Below, in pieces: positions 18,517 through 26,943 of a DNA stretch of 42,237 bases. Under the pieces are notes generated by a model. That model was not told the origin of the DNA. It worked only from the letters and a program-made list of their open reading frames with translations, and did no database searches. Position 1 is the first letter of the stretch; every line of letters starts with the position of its first letter. This stretch comes from Candidatus Cloacimonadota bacterium (GTDB lineage Bacteria; Cloacimonadota; Cloacimonadia; Cloacimonadales; JAFGVF01), in assembly GCA_016838885.1 (NCBI GenBank), contig JAEKNW010000264.1, positions 1 to 42,237 of the forward strand, in the 5' to 3' direction. Made by a program: the position numbers and the translations under genes.

Positions 18517-19530
18517 ATGAATGAAGCGAACAATGATATTGAAGAAAAACCGAAATTATATGATATTAATGATGGTCTTAAGGAATCATTAGTGTGCGTA
18601 ATTGATATTTTAGGGTATAAAAAATTTATGACTTATGATAATAAACAAGAAGGTAATAGAAAATTATCACTGTTAAAAGAGACCTTCGAAAAAGCCCTTC
18701 GATATGCTAAGAAAAAAAGTCAAAGTGGAGATTTTCCTAAATGCTACCTTAAATCATATACAGATAATATATTAATAGCATGTCCTTTAGAAGTAAATAT
18801 ACCTTTTCCAAGGCAGTATAGGACATTCGATTTCATTATTAGTAGTCTCCAAGATCAATTTTTAATCTATGGTTTATTAGTCAGGGGAGCTTGTGATATT
18901 GGTGAAATTTATGTTGATGAAGATTTTGTATTTGGAGCAAGTCTAATTGAAGCACATAAACTAGAATCCAAAATAGCTAAATACCCCAGAATAGTTCTTT
19001 CTAATAAATTAGTTGATAAATTTAAGCAAATATATCAAAGTCCTAATCCTCCTTTTTATCAAACTGCTTGGGATGAATATGATTTTGCTACTAATTCAAA
19101 CAAAAAATTTTTGCTAAAATCAAATGGAATTTATTTTCTCAATCATCTTCAATTTTATGAATTACCTGATATTGAAGCAGATGAAGATTATCTTAAGGAC
19201 TATTGTTTATTTGCTGAACATAAAAAATTTATTATTAAAAAAACTCAATCAATATTGTCAAATAATAAACCTGATGAAAATGTTATTATCAAATACTTAT
19301 GGTTAGCTACTTACCACAATTATTTTTTGAATGACTTAATTAATAGATCTCAAGATTATTCAGGAGGAAATTGTCTAGTGGATATTGAATCCCTTTTCGG
19401 AAATGAATGGAAAGAGTATAGTGAGAAACATCCTGATTTTAAGTTTAAAGATTTTATGGGTATTAAAAGATTATCCCCAAATACATCTAAATATTTCTTC
19501 AAAACAACGTATATAAAAAAAGATAAATAA
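18517..19530 (+). CDS. class III nucleotide-cyclase-fold-like protein (337 aa)
   Basis: I do not know a named family for this protein, but the first ~160 residues have the layout of a class III nucleotidyl cyclase palm. A strand carries an Asp (VIDILGYKKF, Asp ~30). A second acidic turn follows (SYTDNI, Asp ~83). Then come RGACDIGEI (~123-131) and FGASLIEAHKLE (~139-150), which resemble the cyclase RxGxHxG and VNxAARLE segments. The C-terminal half is helical and unknown. A GGGAGA ribosome site precedes the ATG. It lies directly behind BREX-3, with a GIY-YIG nuclease 12 bases downstream, so it is probably a defence accessory. Production of a cyclic nucleotide is conjecture. The fold could also be a non-enzymatic sensor. 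Confidence 0.5.
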   Translation: MNEANNDIEEKPKLYDINDGLKESLVCVIDILGYKKFMTYDNKQEGNRKLSLLKETFEKALRYAKKKSQSGDFPKCYLKSYTDNILIACPLEVNIPFPRQYRTFDFIISSLQDQFLIYGLLVRGACDIGEIYVDEDFVFGASLIEAHKLESKIAKYPRIVLSNKLVDKFKQIYQSPNPPFYQTAWDEYDFATNSNKKFLLKSNGIYFLNHLQFYELPDIEADEDYLKDYCLFAEHKKFIIKKTQSILSNNKPDENVIIKYLWLATYHNYFLNDLINRSQDYSGGNCLVDIESLFGNEWKEYSEKHPDFKFKDFMGIKRLSPNTSKYFFKTTYIKKDK

Positions 19531-19542
19531 AAGGAGCATATT

Positions 19543-20295
19543 ATGAAAAGTGAAAATCCCAAATTGGCAAAATTTTCACAAAGCACAATCGAGAATATAG
19601 GATATTATATTTATATTTTACAAGATCCAAGAGATTCAAAAATATTCTATATTGGTAAAGGAAAGGGTAATAGGGTTTTTGATCATGCTAGAGGTTCTTT
19701 AGACAATCCTGAAAGGTCAGAGAAAATAACATTAATTAATGAGATAAATAGAGAATCTTCTGTAAATTATTTTATAGTTAGGCATGGATTAAAAACAGAA
19801 GAACTAACTTATGAGATAGAATCAACATTAATTGATCTGTTTACTCACAATAGCTTTAAAGATTTAGCCACTATAACTAATATAATGGCTGGGCACTATG
19901 CATTTGATAGAGGTATCAAAACTGTATCAGAAATTGAAGCTCATTATTCTTCTACACCTCTCTATATCGAAGATATTATTCATAATGTATTGATTATAAA
20001 TATTAATAAAACATACCTACAAAACAAAAATATATATGAAGCTACAAGAAAATATTGGAAACTAGATATGAGAAAAGTAAAAAAAATCGATTATGTTCTT
20101 GCAGAGTATAAAGGAATCGTGAGAGCAATATTTCAACCATTAGGATGGTATAGATATGAAAAAGAACAAAGAGTATATTTTGAAGGAAATAATCCTGTTG
20201 ATGTAAGTATAGAAAACTTATACTTGAACAAAAGTTTACCTTTTAAAATCAAAGGAACTCAGAATCCTCTTAGATATGTGTTTGGAAGAAAATAA
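19543..20295 (+). CDS. GIY-YIG family nuclease (250 aa)
   Basis: The N-terminal domain (residues ~20-105) carries the GIY-YIG signature: GYYIYIL, then FYIGKGKGNRVFDHAR with the conserved Arg, and later a candidate catalytic Glu in YEIESTLIDLF. The long form with FYIGKGKG resembles the LEM-3-like subgroup. The C-terminal ~120 residues are unassigned and may bind DNA or a partner. An AAAGGAGC ribosome site and a 12-base gap after the cyclase-like gene indicate co-transcription. The probable role is cutting foreign DNA or RNA as the effector of this two-gene unit. The link to the upstream gene is inferred from adjacency only. Confidence 0.75.
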   Translation: MKSENPKLAKFSQSTIENIGYYIYILQDPRDSKIFYIGKGKGNRVFDHARGSLDNPERSEKITLINEINRESSVNYFIVRHGLKTEELTYEIESTLIDLFTHNSFKDLATITNIMAGHYAFDRGIKTVSEIEAHYSSTPLYIEDIIHNVLIININKTYLQNKNIYEATRKYWKLDMRKVKKIDYVLAEYKGIVRAIFQPLGWYRYEKEQRVYFEGNNPVDVSIENLYLNKSLPFKIKGTQNPLRYVFGRK

Positions 20296-20323
20296 CATCC
20301 TATACATGCACAGTATATTATCC

Positions 20324-20353
20324 AGACCAGCATAGATAGTCTCTATCTGGTCT
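20324..20353. terminator. hairpin between convergent genes
   Basis: AGACCAG and CTGGTCT form a 7-bp stem with a partly self-complementary loop. The + strand continues into a T-rich stretch, so it probably ends the GIY-YIG transcript. It overlaps the last codons of the opposing HNH gene. Confidence 0.5.
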
Positions 20354-20969
20354 TGGGTTTCTTCTTTTTTTCTACTTGAATACAATTTATGTTACCTGCA
20401 TTCAGCTCTCTCAATTCTTTCATGCTATAGGGATAGCTTCTGGAGTGGATCATAGCATGACAATTAGGGCAAACAGGATATAAATCATCTTCAGGATAAC
20501 CAAATGTATCATCATCTAAGATAAAATCCTCTTGCTCTTGGTGATATTCCATGATTTCAGAGCAAGAAATCCCCCCAATCTCTGTAAAATTGATTCCACA
20601 CACAGAACATGATTGGCCTCTTTTTTCTCGTCTGATTTTTCGTGCATAAGGATTTCTTTCATATTGATTTTCGAACATTTTCTCAACTCTTGAATCATGG
20701 TTTCCAAAACACATGAAAGTTACATCACATATTCGGTTGAGCAATAAAAACCATTCTTCTTCAAGTGAAAAAGCTAAATCAGTAAGGATTATGATACCAG
20801 AGTTCATTGACGTCCAACAGAACTTCTCCTCTGATAAGATTTTAAATTCTTCCAATTTTATTGTCCAATGTTTAAGTAAGTGCCCATGATTAACCAGCTT
20901 ATCTATATCTTCATCAAAAGTTTCCCAATTTAGATCTTTAGGACTCCATGATAATAAAAAAGTATTCAT
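20343..20969 (-). CDS. HNH nuclease with EVE-like N-terminus (208 aa)
   Basis: The C-terminal half is an HNH nuclease of the McrA type: CSVCG (~120), EYHQE in the place of the first His pair, then PVCPNCHAMIH. The two CxxC pairs should bind structural zinc. The first ~60 residues (FLLSWSPKDLNWETFDEDI) resemble the start of EVE-domain proteins, which read modified bases and are often fused to HNH nucleases. That would make this a modification-dependent restriction enzyme. The EVE part is recognised from pattern only and looks shortened. The strand before the HNH has a His changed to Tyr compared with the usual HH. AGGAGGTG precedes the ATG, with its own promoter. It is transcribed opposite to the BREX group. 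Confidence 0.7.
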   Translation of the reverse strand: MNTFLLSWSPKDLNWETFDEDIDKLVNHGHLLKHWTIKLEEFKILSEEKFCWTSMNSGIIILTDLAFSLEEEWFLLLNRICDVTFMCFGNHDSRVEKMFENQYERNPYARKIRREKRGQSCSVCGINFTEIGGISCSEIMEYHQEQEDFILDDDTFGYPEDDLYPVCPNCHAMIHSRSYPYSMKELRELNAGNINCIQVEKKKKPKTR

Positions 20970-20992
20970 ACTTCCACCTCCTAATATTCCTA

Positions 20993-21020
20993 ATTAAATT
21001 AAATGAAGAAACTTAGTCAA
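20993..21020 (-). promoter_or_regulatory. promoter of the HNH gene
   Basis: On the - strand, TTGACT (21020-21015) and TTTAAT (20998-20993) are 16 bases apart, just upstream of the AGGAGGTG ribosome site and ATG at 20969. Confidence 0.5.
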
Positions 21021-21151
21021 ATAGTTTTTTAGTTTATAAATTTGTTCAGAGAAAGAAAAAGTGTAATATGGAGTTAATCAAATAATTGTATTCTTATCGT
21101 ATTACCAAATAGTAAAAAGTGAAAAACATCTGCTCCCTCTTAATCCAAACT

Positions 21152-21180
21152 ATAAAAAAAAAGTGCAATTAAGCACTTTT
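21152..21180 (-). terminator. terminator of the recombinase gene
   Basis: On the - strand, AAAAGTGC, loop TTAATT and GCACTTTT are followed by a run of T. It lies 15 bases after the recombinase stop. Confidence 0.8.
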
Positions 21181-21194
21181 ATATATCTATATAC

Positions 21195-21794
21195 TTACAG
21201 TATCTTATCCAGATTAACATAAACATCATCTATCTGATCTTGAGTGATTCCAATATAGCGTAAAGTAACAGCCTGGGAGGAGTGGTTAAATATCCTCATA
21301 AGTAAAGATAGATCAACTCCACTTTTGAAAGCATGATAACCAAAAGTCTTTCTAAGGGTGTGAGCTCCTATTCTATCTCTGATTCCAACCCTATAGGCAT
21401 AGTCATTCAAGAACTGCCACACATATTGCCTACTCCAAGCTTGATGCGTACTAATGACATTATTGGAGTCAGAAAGGAAGAGATAATCCTCATAACTTTG
21501 TTGACTGCTACTCCACAGCTCCAATATGATCTTTCTAACATTTTCCGACAGATGAAACTGCTTAGCCTTCTCAGTTTTCTTATCCTTGATAGAAATAACT
21601 TCTCGGAATAATGGATCATTTCCTAGTTCACTGAAAACAGAATTCCACTTCAGATTAAGAATATCTGAAATCCTTAAACCTGTCTTAATCCCTATTTCAA
21701 AAAGTACTAGCTCTTTTAACTTTCCTTCTTTCCTCATTAACTTTTTAATCCGTTCAATCTTCTTAACATCTCTTATTGGTTGAACATAATTCAT
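21195..21794 (-). CDS. short tyrosine recombinase/integrase (199 aa)
   Basis: This is a site-specific recombinase with essentially only the catalytic domain. Visible catalytic elements are Arg in TGLRISDILNLKW (~40), a Lys in the beta-hairpin (SIKDKKTEKAKQFHL), HTLRKTFGYHAF (HxxR, ~144-147), a second His in IFNHSS (~167), and Tyr in VTLRYIGI (~176). The full set is present, so it is probably active. At 199 aa it has the length of FimB/FimE-type or phage-like short integrases without a core-binding domain. AAAGGAT precedes the ATG. A strong intrinsic hairpin with a T-run lies upstream on the same strand and could attenuate its expression. It is the likely enzyme for integration at the tRNA-Arg 3' end, although it sits 6.5 kb from the nearest att copy. 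A decayed paralogue is at 28.5-28.9 kb. Confidence 0.9.
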   Translation of the reverse strand: MNYVQPIRDVKKIERIKKLMRKEGKLKELVLFEIGIKTGLRISDILNLKWNSVFSELGNDPLFREVISIKDKKTEKAKQFHLSENVRKIILELWSSSQQSYEDYLFLSDSNNVISTHQAWSRQYVWQFLNDYAYRVGIRDRIGAHTLRKTFGYHAFKSGVDLSLLMRIFNHSSQAVTLRYIGITQDQIDDVYVNLDKIL

Positions 21795-22127
21795 ATATTA
21801 TCCTTTAGATTACTTAGTGAGCTTCTACACTCATTATGACTTATAAAAAAACCTGATGCGATTACTTGAATCAGCATCAGGTGCTTCTAATCTATTATAT
21901 AATATATGTTTAAGAATCGTGATTTTACTTAACTTAACTACATTAAGTTAAGTAACTAACTACTAAAATATCAATATCATAAAAATAACTTTTATAATTT
22001 TATCAAATATAAGAAAGTGAAAAAGTGAAGAAGTGAATTGATTTTAAGAAATATTTTTATATAATCTTTTATAATTTTTTTATTTTTATCTTCACTTATT
22101 CACTTTAATCACTTTAAGAAATGTTGT
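21411..22127. repeat. recombinase-linked duplicated block, copy A
   Basis: The 5' part of the recombinase gene, the hairpin upstream of it and a further conserved stretch of ~100 bp (22010-22127) recur at 28480-29166. The two differ by scattered substitutions and a small replaced segment. Confidence 0.8.
21851..21882 (-). terminator. hairpin with T-run upstream of the recombinase
   Basis: ACCTGATGC/GCATCAGGT plus the inner pair GATT/AATC make a 13-bp stem with one bulge and a 5-base loop. On the - strand it runs into seven T. The structure is kept in copy B (28915-28946), where only the loop and bulge bases differ. It may be an attenuator of the recombinase transcript or the terminator of an earlier leftward gene. 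Confidence 0.7.
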
Positions 22128-22540
22128 AAGTAGAATATTTTAAATACTAACTAAGTAACTAATTGATTTAAAAAAAATACCCCAAATGATTTCTAAGAGT
22201 ATAAGTTTTACATTAATTGAACTTTGAAAGACCTGATATGCTCACTTGAATCGCATTAGGCATTTAATCTGTTATTAAATTATGTTTATGAACTGAGATT
22301 TTGCTTACTTAACATAATTGTGTAAGGTAAAAAGTGCCTAAGTGCAGTTTAGTCCATTAAGCATTCTACCCTTGAAAATTATAGAATGTTTGTATGCATT
22401 GATCAACATAAAGCAATTTACAGTGAAATCCCCTAAGTCTTTAATTTCCTATTTCGAAAGTACTGCCCCGCATAGATATTTGATTCAAAATGATATTAGT
22501 ATAAGACCAGATTAATTAGTTTTGATATAGAAAATATCTC
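22128..22540. other. non-coding region with a third decayed hairpin copy
   Basis: I see no gene here. A degraded copy of the hairpin region and the flank that follows it lies at about 22226-22325 (cctgatatg...cattagg, then a tail similar to copies A and B). Confidence 0.55.
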
Positions 22541-22569
22541 TTTACAAGATATTCTACTTACTAAATATT
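22533..22569 (+). promoter_or_regulatory. abiEi promoter with flanking inverted repeat
   Basis: TTTACA (22541-22546) and AATATT (22564-22569) are 17 bases apart. The arms AATATCT (22533-22539) and AGATATT (22547-22553) flank the -35 hexamer, which fits an operator for the antitoxin, since AbiEi proteins are known to bind inverted repeats and repress their own promoter. Confidence 0.5.
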
Positions 22570-22630
22570 GGTTCTAAGTGAAGGTGGTTTTTGTATATTT
22601 ACCTTCAAAACGAACCAGAAGGGGAAATCT

Positions 22631-23224
22631 ATGAATGTGCAAGACTTCTTTGGTAAGCATAATGGCTATGCCAGAATGAACGATTTGAAAGAGAATGGAT
22701 TTCACACCAGAGTTATTGCTAAAGCTCTGAATGATAAAATTATTGAAAAAGTTAAACCAGGACTTTATAAGCTAATAGATTATGAGTGGGATGAGAACAG
22801 TAGCTTTGTTGATATTACTAAAGTAAACTCCAAGGCAGTAATCTGTCTAAATTCTGCCCTACATTACTACAATCTCTCGACAATAAACCCTAATCTTGTT
22901 CATGTTGCTGTTCCAAATAATACAGCAAGGTTTTCTCTTGATTACCCTCCAGTAAAGCTATTCTATTTCTCTGATACAATATATCCACCAGAAATAATAG
23001 AAGTTAAAGGGTCTAATGGTACTTTCAAGATTTACTCTATAGAGAAAACAATCTGTGATGCTTTTAGATATCGTAAAAGAATTGGAGAAGATCTTGCTCT
23101 TGAAGCACTCAAGAATTATGTGAGAAGAAAAGAATCAGATCTAAACAGGTTACATAATGTAGCTAATGAATGTAAGATTGATAAAGTTATTGAACCATAC
23201 ATTAAAGCAATGGTGATTGAATGA
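22631..23224 (+). CDS. abiEi: AbiEi-family antitoxin/transcriptional regulator
   Basis: This is the antitoxin of type IV AbiE systems. The N-terminal winged-helix part begins MNVQDFFGKHNGYARMNDL and continues through KPGLYKL. The C-terminal part includes CLNSALHYYNL, HVAVPNNTAR and YSIEKTICDAFRYRKRIG, all characteristic of the AbiEi family. The ORF track starts at 22568, which lies inside the predicted -10. The ATG at 22631, with AAGGGGAAA ahead of it, is the better start (197 aa). The toxin gene that should follow is reduced to 25 codons overlapping this stop (ATGA). The protein is therefore probably an orphan autoregulator or could act in trans. Confidence 0.85.
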   Translation: MNVQDFFGKHNGYARMNDLKENGFHTRVIAKALNDKIIEKVKPGLYKLIDYEWDENSSFVDITKVNSKAVICLNSALHYYNLSTINPNLVHVAVPNNTARFSLDYPPVKLFYFSDTIYPPEIIEVKGSNGTFKIYSIEKTICDAFRYRKRIGEDLALEALKNYVRRKESDLNRLHNVANECKIDKVIEPYIKAMVIE

Positions 23225-23301
23225 TGACTAAGAATATTGAAGGATCTGTAAGAGATAGGCTATTAGTCATAACTAAAAACAATGAACTACTAAGCATATG
23301 A
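23224..23301 (+). pseudogene. abiEii: remnant of abiEii toxin (25 codons)
   Basis: The ATG overlaps the abiEi stop. The peptide MTKNIEGSVRDRLLVITKNN looks like the start of AbiEii nucleotidyltransferases (M-T-K-N-I-x-x-S-V-R-x-R-L-L). It then stops at TGA 23299-23301, and no nucleotidyltransferase core (GSxxxRxTxDxD) follows in any frame before the convergent gene. A deletion has removed almost the whole toxin. Confidence 0.65.
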
Positions 23302-23346
23302 CGGAGTTACACCAAATGTAAATTAAAAAATGTATAAGTTCTAACT

Positions 23347-26300
23347 TTAATCCTGTAAACGAAACATATCACCATTTAGTTCAATCATTCTTATTTTCTT
23401 TGTTCTTTTTAATTCACATCTTATAATATCAAATAGTATTTTATCAACATCAATTTGTTTGGAAAGTTCATTGGAATTAAATATTTTATTTTTCTGTAAT
23501 GATAGCAATTTCTGTTTAGTTCTTAAAAATATTTCAGAAAAATTACTATAAAATTTTATTAGGTATTGATAAATACAATTGTGTCTTATTCTCACTCCTT
23601 TTACAATTCCTGAATTGGAGGTGAACTTATCTTCTAAAATCTTAAGTTCTATTAATTTGAGTAGATGATTGTTATCATATTTATCATCATCAATGCGTAA
23701 CATTGAATTATTACTCGACAATATATCCTTGCAAAGCGACTCAAACGTTTCAAATAAATCTTTAGGTAAACTAGATATATCAAAACTAAAGGAATCATTT
23801 TCTAGCTGTTTAACATCTTTAATATAATTCTCAAAATCTTCTTTTAAAAACGTTAATATTGTCCGATTTAATAAATCAAAATCATCAGGGATACTTTCAC
23901 CAAGTAAAGCCAATCCAGATTCAAATAATCGGTCGATATACATACTACAAAAGGTATCACCAATTTGATATTTAGAATAATAGTTTTTGACACTAAAGGG
24001 CTCTTCTTTATATACTTCTGGGAGACCTCCTTTGAATATACCATACTCTGCTTTTACAGATAATTTATCAGATTTTTCACCAAACTTACATATTTGATTT
24101 GAACTTTTATCAATAATTATTGTATGATTATACTGAGTCTGTTTGTAGTGTTTAAACATATCTTTAATTTTCGGAAAATTATTTTCTATGAATAATCTGT
24201 ATTCTCTTAACAGGATTTCATATTTTTTTTCTACTAGCTTTGGAATATCATCCTTTTCATAGTTCCTAAACGATGCATTCATTCTTGATTGAACATTACT
24301 ACTCCAATCGTTAAATAGTGGAGGCAAAAGATCAAATATTTCAAGCTTATTTAGTTCGTTTATATACTTTAATAACAATAAATCATATGGTGTTAGAAAC
24401 TTTTGTAGATCATTGTTAAGTGTTGTTGTTTCTTTGTTAAACAATTCGGGTTTTATTCCTTCTTTCTCAAGAATACTTCTATAATTATCCTGATTAATCA
24501 TTCTTTGAATTTCATATTGAGTAAACTTTTCTGGCTCTTTTATTCCTCCAAATAATGAAAATATATAACATTTATGGTACACTGCATACTTAATAGTATC
24601 TAAATTTATTGGTAAATAATTTCCACAAGGTCTATATTGTTTATTCTCAATATTAAGTATATATTTATAGTTTGTAATGGTCAATATTAAAACTCTCTCA
24701 TTTAGTAGTAGAGGATTCCTCGAGATGTTAAAACTGTGATGATATTGACCATGTATGTTTAATTCAATTGTTTGAATAATTTCTTTTTCTATTTCTTTTT
24801 CATGTGAAGATTCATTTAAATCATATCCAAATGACATGCTATTTATATTAAATCTATCCACAGCTTCAAAGAAATAGTCATTTTTAACATTAAAGGGATA
24901 CATCACTATGTTTTCACTAATATCTACAGCTGAAAAAAATGAATGACTTCTACATACGTCGTCCTTTAAATCGACATGAACTAGCAAACCTGCATCGTTT
25001 TCTGAGTATGGTGATATTGCACTTCTTATGTTAGAATATTTTTCACTTACTAATGAATTCCTACTATTAATGAACTCCGTTGCCTTTTGATAAGCTTGGG
25101 GACTTATCTTTTCTTTTATACTATTGTCGCAAATAGCATAATAGGTATTCAGGACCTCTAATCTTACATTAGTTAAATTTTCTCTGTATTTTTCAAAATA
25201 ACTTGTACCCTTTGTATCTAATTCTAGTATTTTTAGTGCTATTATATAATCTCGTAATTTACTATAATAAAACTCAAGTTTAGCATCAAACTCATCACTT
25301 TTGGTTACAACAATGATATTACTTTTAAGAAGGTTCTCAGGAACTTCTACATAATTAATTCTATCAGAATTTTCTTCAAATATTTGTTTAGCAATTTCCA
25401 AAAGACTGTTCATATCATTCTGGCTGATATTGTACTTTTTTCGAATATTTTGTATATATTTGTCAATAATAGCTTTTGAGGATAACTCTAATATAAAATC
25501 TTTATCCTCCCGAAAAATAGAAAAAGCAATATGTAATAAATATGTATTTTTTTTAAATTCGTTTAACAATTCACGAGATATAACTTTTGTATATGAATAT
25601 TCTATTCTATAGTTATTTATTATTTTATCTAATTGAGAATCTAACAAATCTCTTATTTCAAAAGAGAACCTATCATTTTTCTCATCTATTTTTTCAATAA
25701 AAAGGTTAGAACATAACTTTGATGGTTCCCCATTATCATAAATATAATTATTCCAGTACATTGATTTACAGGATACAATCAAACGTAAATTCGGTTGAAT
25801 ATTATCTATAGCGTCATTCAAGATTATATTTTTATTAGCAGTAGACTTTTCATCAAGCCCGTCAATAAAAATGTACAAAATACTATCACCAATTATTTCG
25901 CTTAACTTTTCTATTCCATCATGAGTTGATTTTGTATTCTCGAAGAAGGGGAGATCTTTTAGCCTTTCAATAATATCATCGTAAATCCCAGTTTTAACAT
26001 TCCCAAATCTTTTCAAATAAACAAATTGTCCTTGATCTAAAAGTTGCTTTGCTTTGTAACACATCCAACATGTCTTGCCCATACCTGAAGAAGCAATAAC
26101 AGAAAATGCTTTCACTTGAGATTTCATGAAACTATTAAATGATTTTTCTAAACGTGGATGTGGTTCAAATAATGGTGGATAATATGATTTATCATCATGA
26201 ATATCTTTAGCAACTAATTGAGATGTATTTCTATCATATTCTGCTATTAATTTGCTTTTTAAATCAGATTTTTGCTTATCTTCTAAAACAAGTAGTTCTT

Positions 26301-26943
26301 CTTTTTTGATATCTGGAAATTCTAGTATCTTATTAATGTTAATACAATCATAAGTACAAAACTCACCATTTTTATTTGAAAATCCTGTAACTATGCCTAT
26401 TAAACAAGGATAGCCATTAATGTGTTGAAAAATTCCACTTCCCGAGATTCCTTCAAAATTACTTCCACTACCTTCTATTTTCTGGATAAATTCTTCAGTG
26501 CTTCCTTTTAACTCAAACTTATAATTGTAATTGTAATTATCAGTTATTGTGCAATCTATAATATTCTGACCTTTACCCTGTTTAATCTTTGGGTAACCTC
26601 TGAAGAAACACTTAGCATCCAGTTCGTAATAAGGCTCGTTAAAAATAATTTTGTTTACCCAAGACGAATCACTATCAATTCTAATCAATGCTATATCGAT
26701 ATCCTTTTGATCAAAATCTGGTAATGTAAATATATCTTCACAATTATATTCATCTCCATCATGGTCTTTTATAATGATTGAACTTTCCGATGGATGTTGA
26801 CCATAATCTTTACCATAGATAACATGAGCGGCAGTGATTACATAAGCTCTATCATCAATTTTAAAAAGAGTACCACTTCCAACTAAAGCATTTTTAATGT
26901 AAATTCTTGCAGAAGTATTCTTTAATAATTCTATAATTTTCAC
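23347..26943 (-). CDS. Avs1b-like trypsin-like protease/NACHT-type NTPase (1198 aa)
   Basis: The N-terminal domain is a trypsin-like serine protease with a complete triad: His40 in VITAAHV, Asp83 in KDIDIALI and Ser167 in GISGSG. A STAND NTPase of NACHT type follows, with Walker A at ~284-291 (ASSGMGKT) and a Walker B of the NACHT form at ~358-364 (FIDGLDE). The last ~800 residues are helical with no recognisable repeat and should be the sensor region. Avs proteins of this class recognise phage proteins, oligomerise and switch on the effector domain. The start is GTG, and its first four bases overlap the stop of the upstream MBL gene (GTGA), so the two are coupled. The pairing matches AVAST type 1 (Avs1a MBL plus Avs1b protease). 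The protein's exact trigger is unknown. Confidence 0.8.
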   Translation of the reverse strand: MKIIELLKNTSARIYIKNALVGSGTLFKIDDRAYVITAAHVIYGKDYGQHPSESSIIIKDHDGDEYNCEDIFTLPDFDQKDIDIALIRIDSDSSWVNKIIFNEPYYELDAKCFFRGYPKIKQGKGQNIIDCTITDNYNYNYKFELKGSTEEFIQKIEGSGSNFEGISGSGIFQHINGYPCLIGIVTGFSNKNGEFCTYDCININKILEFPDIKKEELLVLEDKQKSDLKSKLIAEYDRNTSQLVAKDIHDDKSYYPPLFEPHPRLEKSFNSFMKSQVKAFSVIASSGMGKTCWMCYKAKQLLDQGQFVYLKRFGNVKTGIYDDIIERLKDLPFFENTKSTHDGIEKLSEIIGDSILYIFIDGLDEKSTANKNIILNDAIDNIQPNLRLIVSCKSMYWNNYIYDNGEPSKLCSNLFIEKIDEKNDRFSFEIRDLLDSQLDKIINNYRIEYSYTKVISRELLNEFKKNTYLLHIAFSIFREDKDFILELSSKAIIDKYIQNIRKKYNISQNDMNSLLEIAKQIFEENSDRINYVEVPENLLKSNIIVVTKSDEFDAKLEFYYSKLRDYIIALKILELDTKGTSYFEKYRENLTNVRLEVLNTYYAICDNSIKEKISPQAYQKATEFINSRNSLVSEKYSNIRSAISPYSENDAGLLVHVDLKDDVCRSHSFFSAVDISENIVMYPFNVKNDYFFEAVDRFNINSMSFGYDLNESSHEKEIEKEIIQTIELNIHGQYHHSFNISRNPLLLNERVLILTITNYKYILNIENKQYRPCGNYLPINLDTIKYAVYHKCYIFSLFGGIKEPEKFTQYEIQRMINQDNYRSILEKEGIKPELFNKETTTLNNDLQKFLTPYDLLLLKYINELNKLEIFDLLPPLFNDWSSNVQSRMNASFRNYEKDDIPKLVEKKYEILLREYRLFIENNFPKIKDMFKHYKQTQYNHTIIIDKSSNQICKFGEKSDKLSVKAEYGIFKGGLPEVYKEEPFSVKNYYSKYQIGDTFCSMYIDRLFESGLALLGESIPDDFDLLNRTILTFLKEDFENYIKDVKQLENDSFSFDISSLPKDLFETFESLCKDILSSNNSMLRIDDDKYDNNHLLKLIELKILEDKFTSNSGIVKGVRIRHNCIYQYLIKFYSNFSEIFLRTKQKLLSLQKNKIFNSNELSKQIDVDKILFDIIRCELKRTKKIRMIELNGDMFRLQD

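Noticed and set aside
18186-18533. 115-aa - strand ORF after brxA
   Set aside because: It overlaps the 3' end of brxA and the start of the next gene, has no ribosome site and shows no recognisable sequence.
22568-22630. Longer N-terminus of abiEi from the ORF track
   Set aside because: The first ATG lies in the predicted -10 box, while the ATG at 22631 has a good ribosome site and starts the conserved AbiEi sequence.
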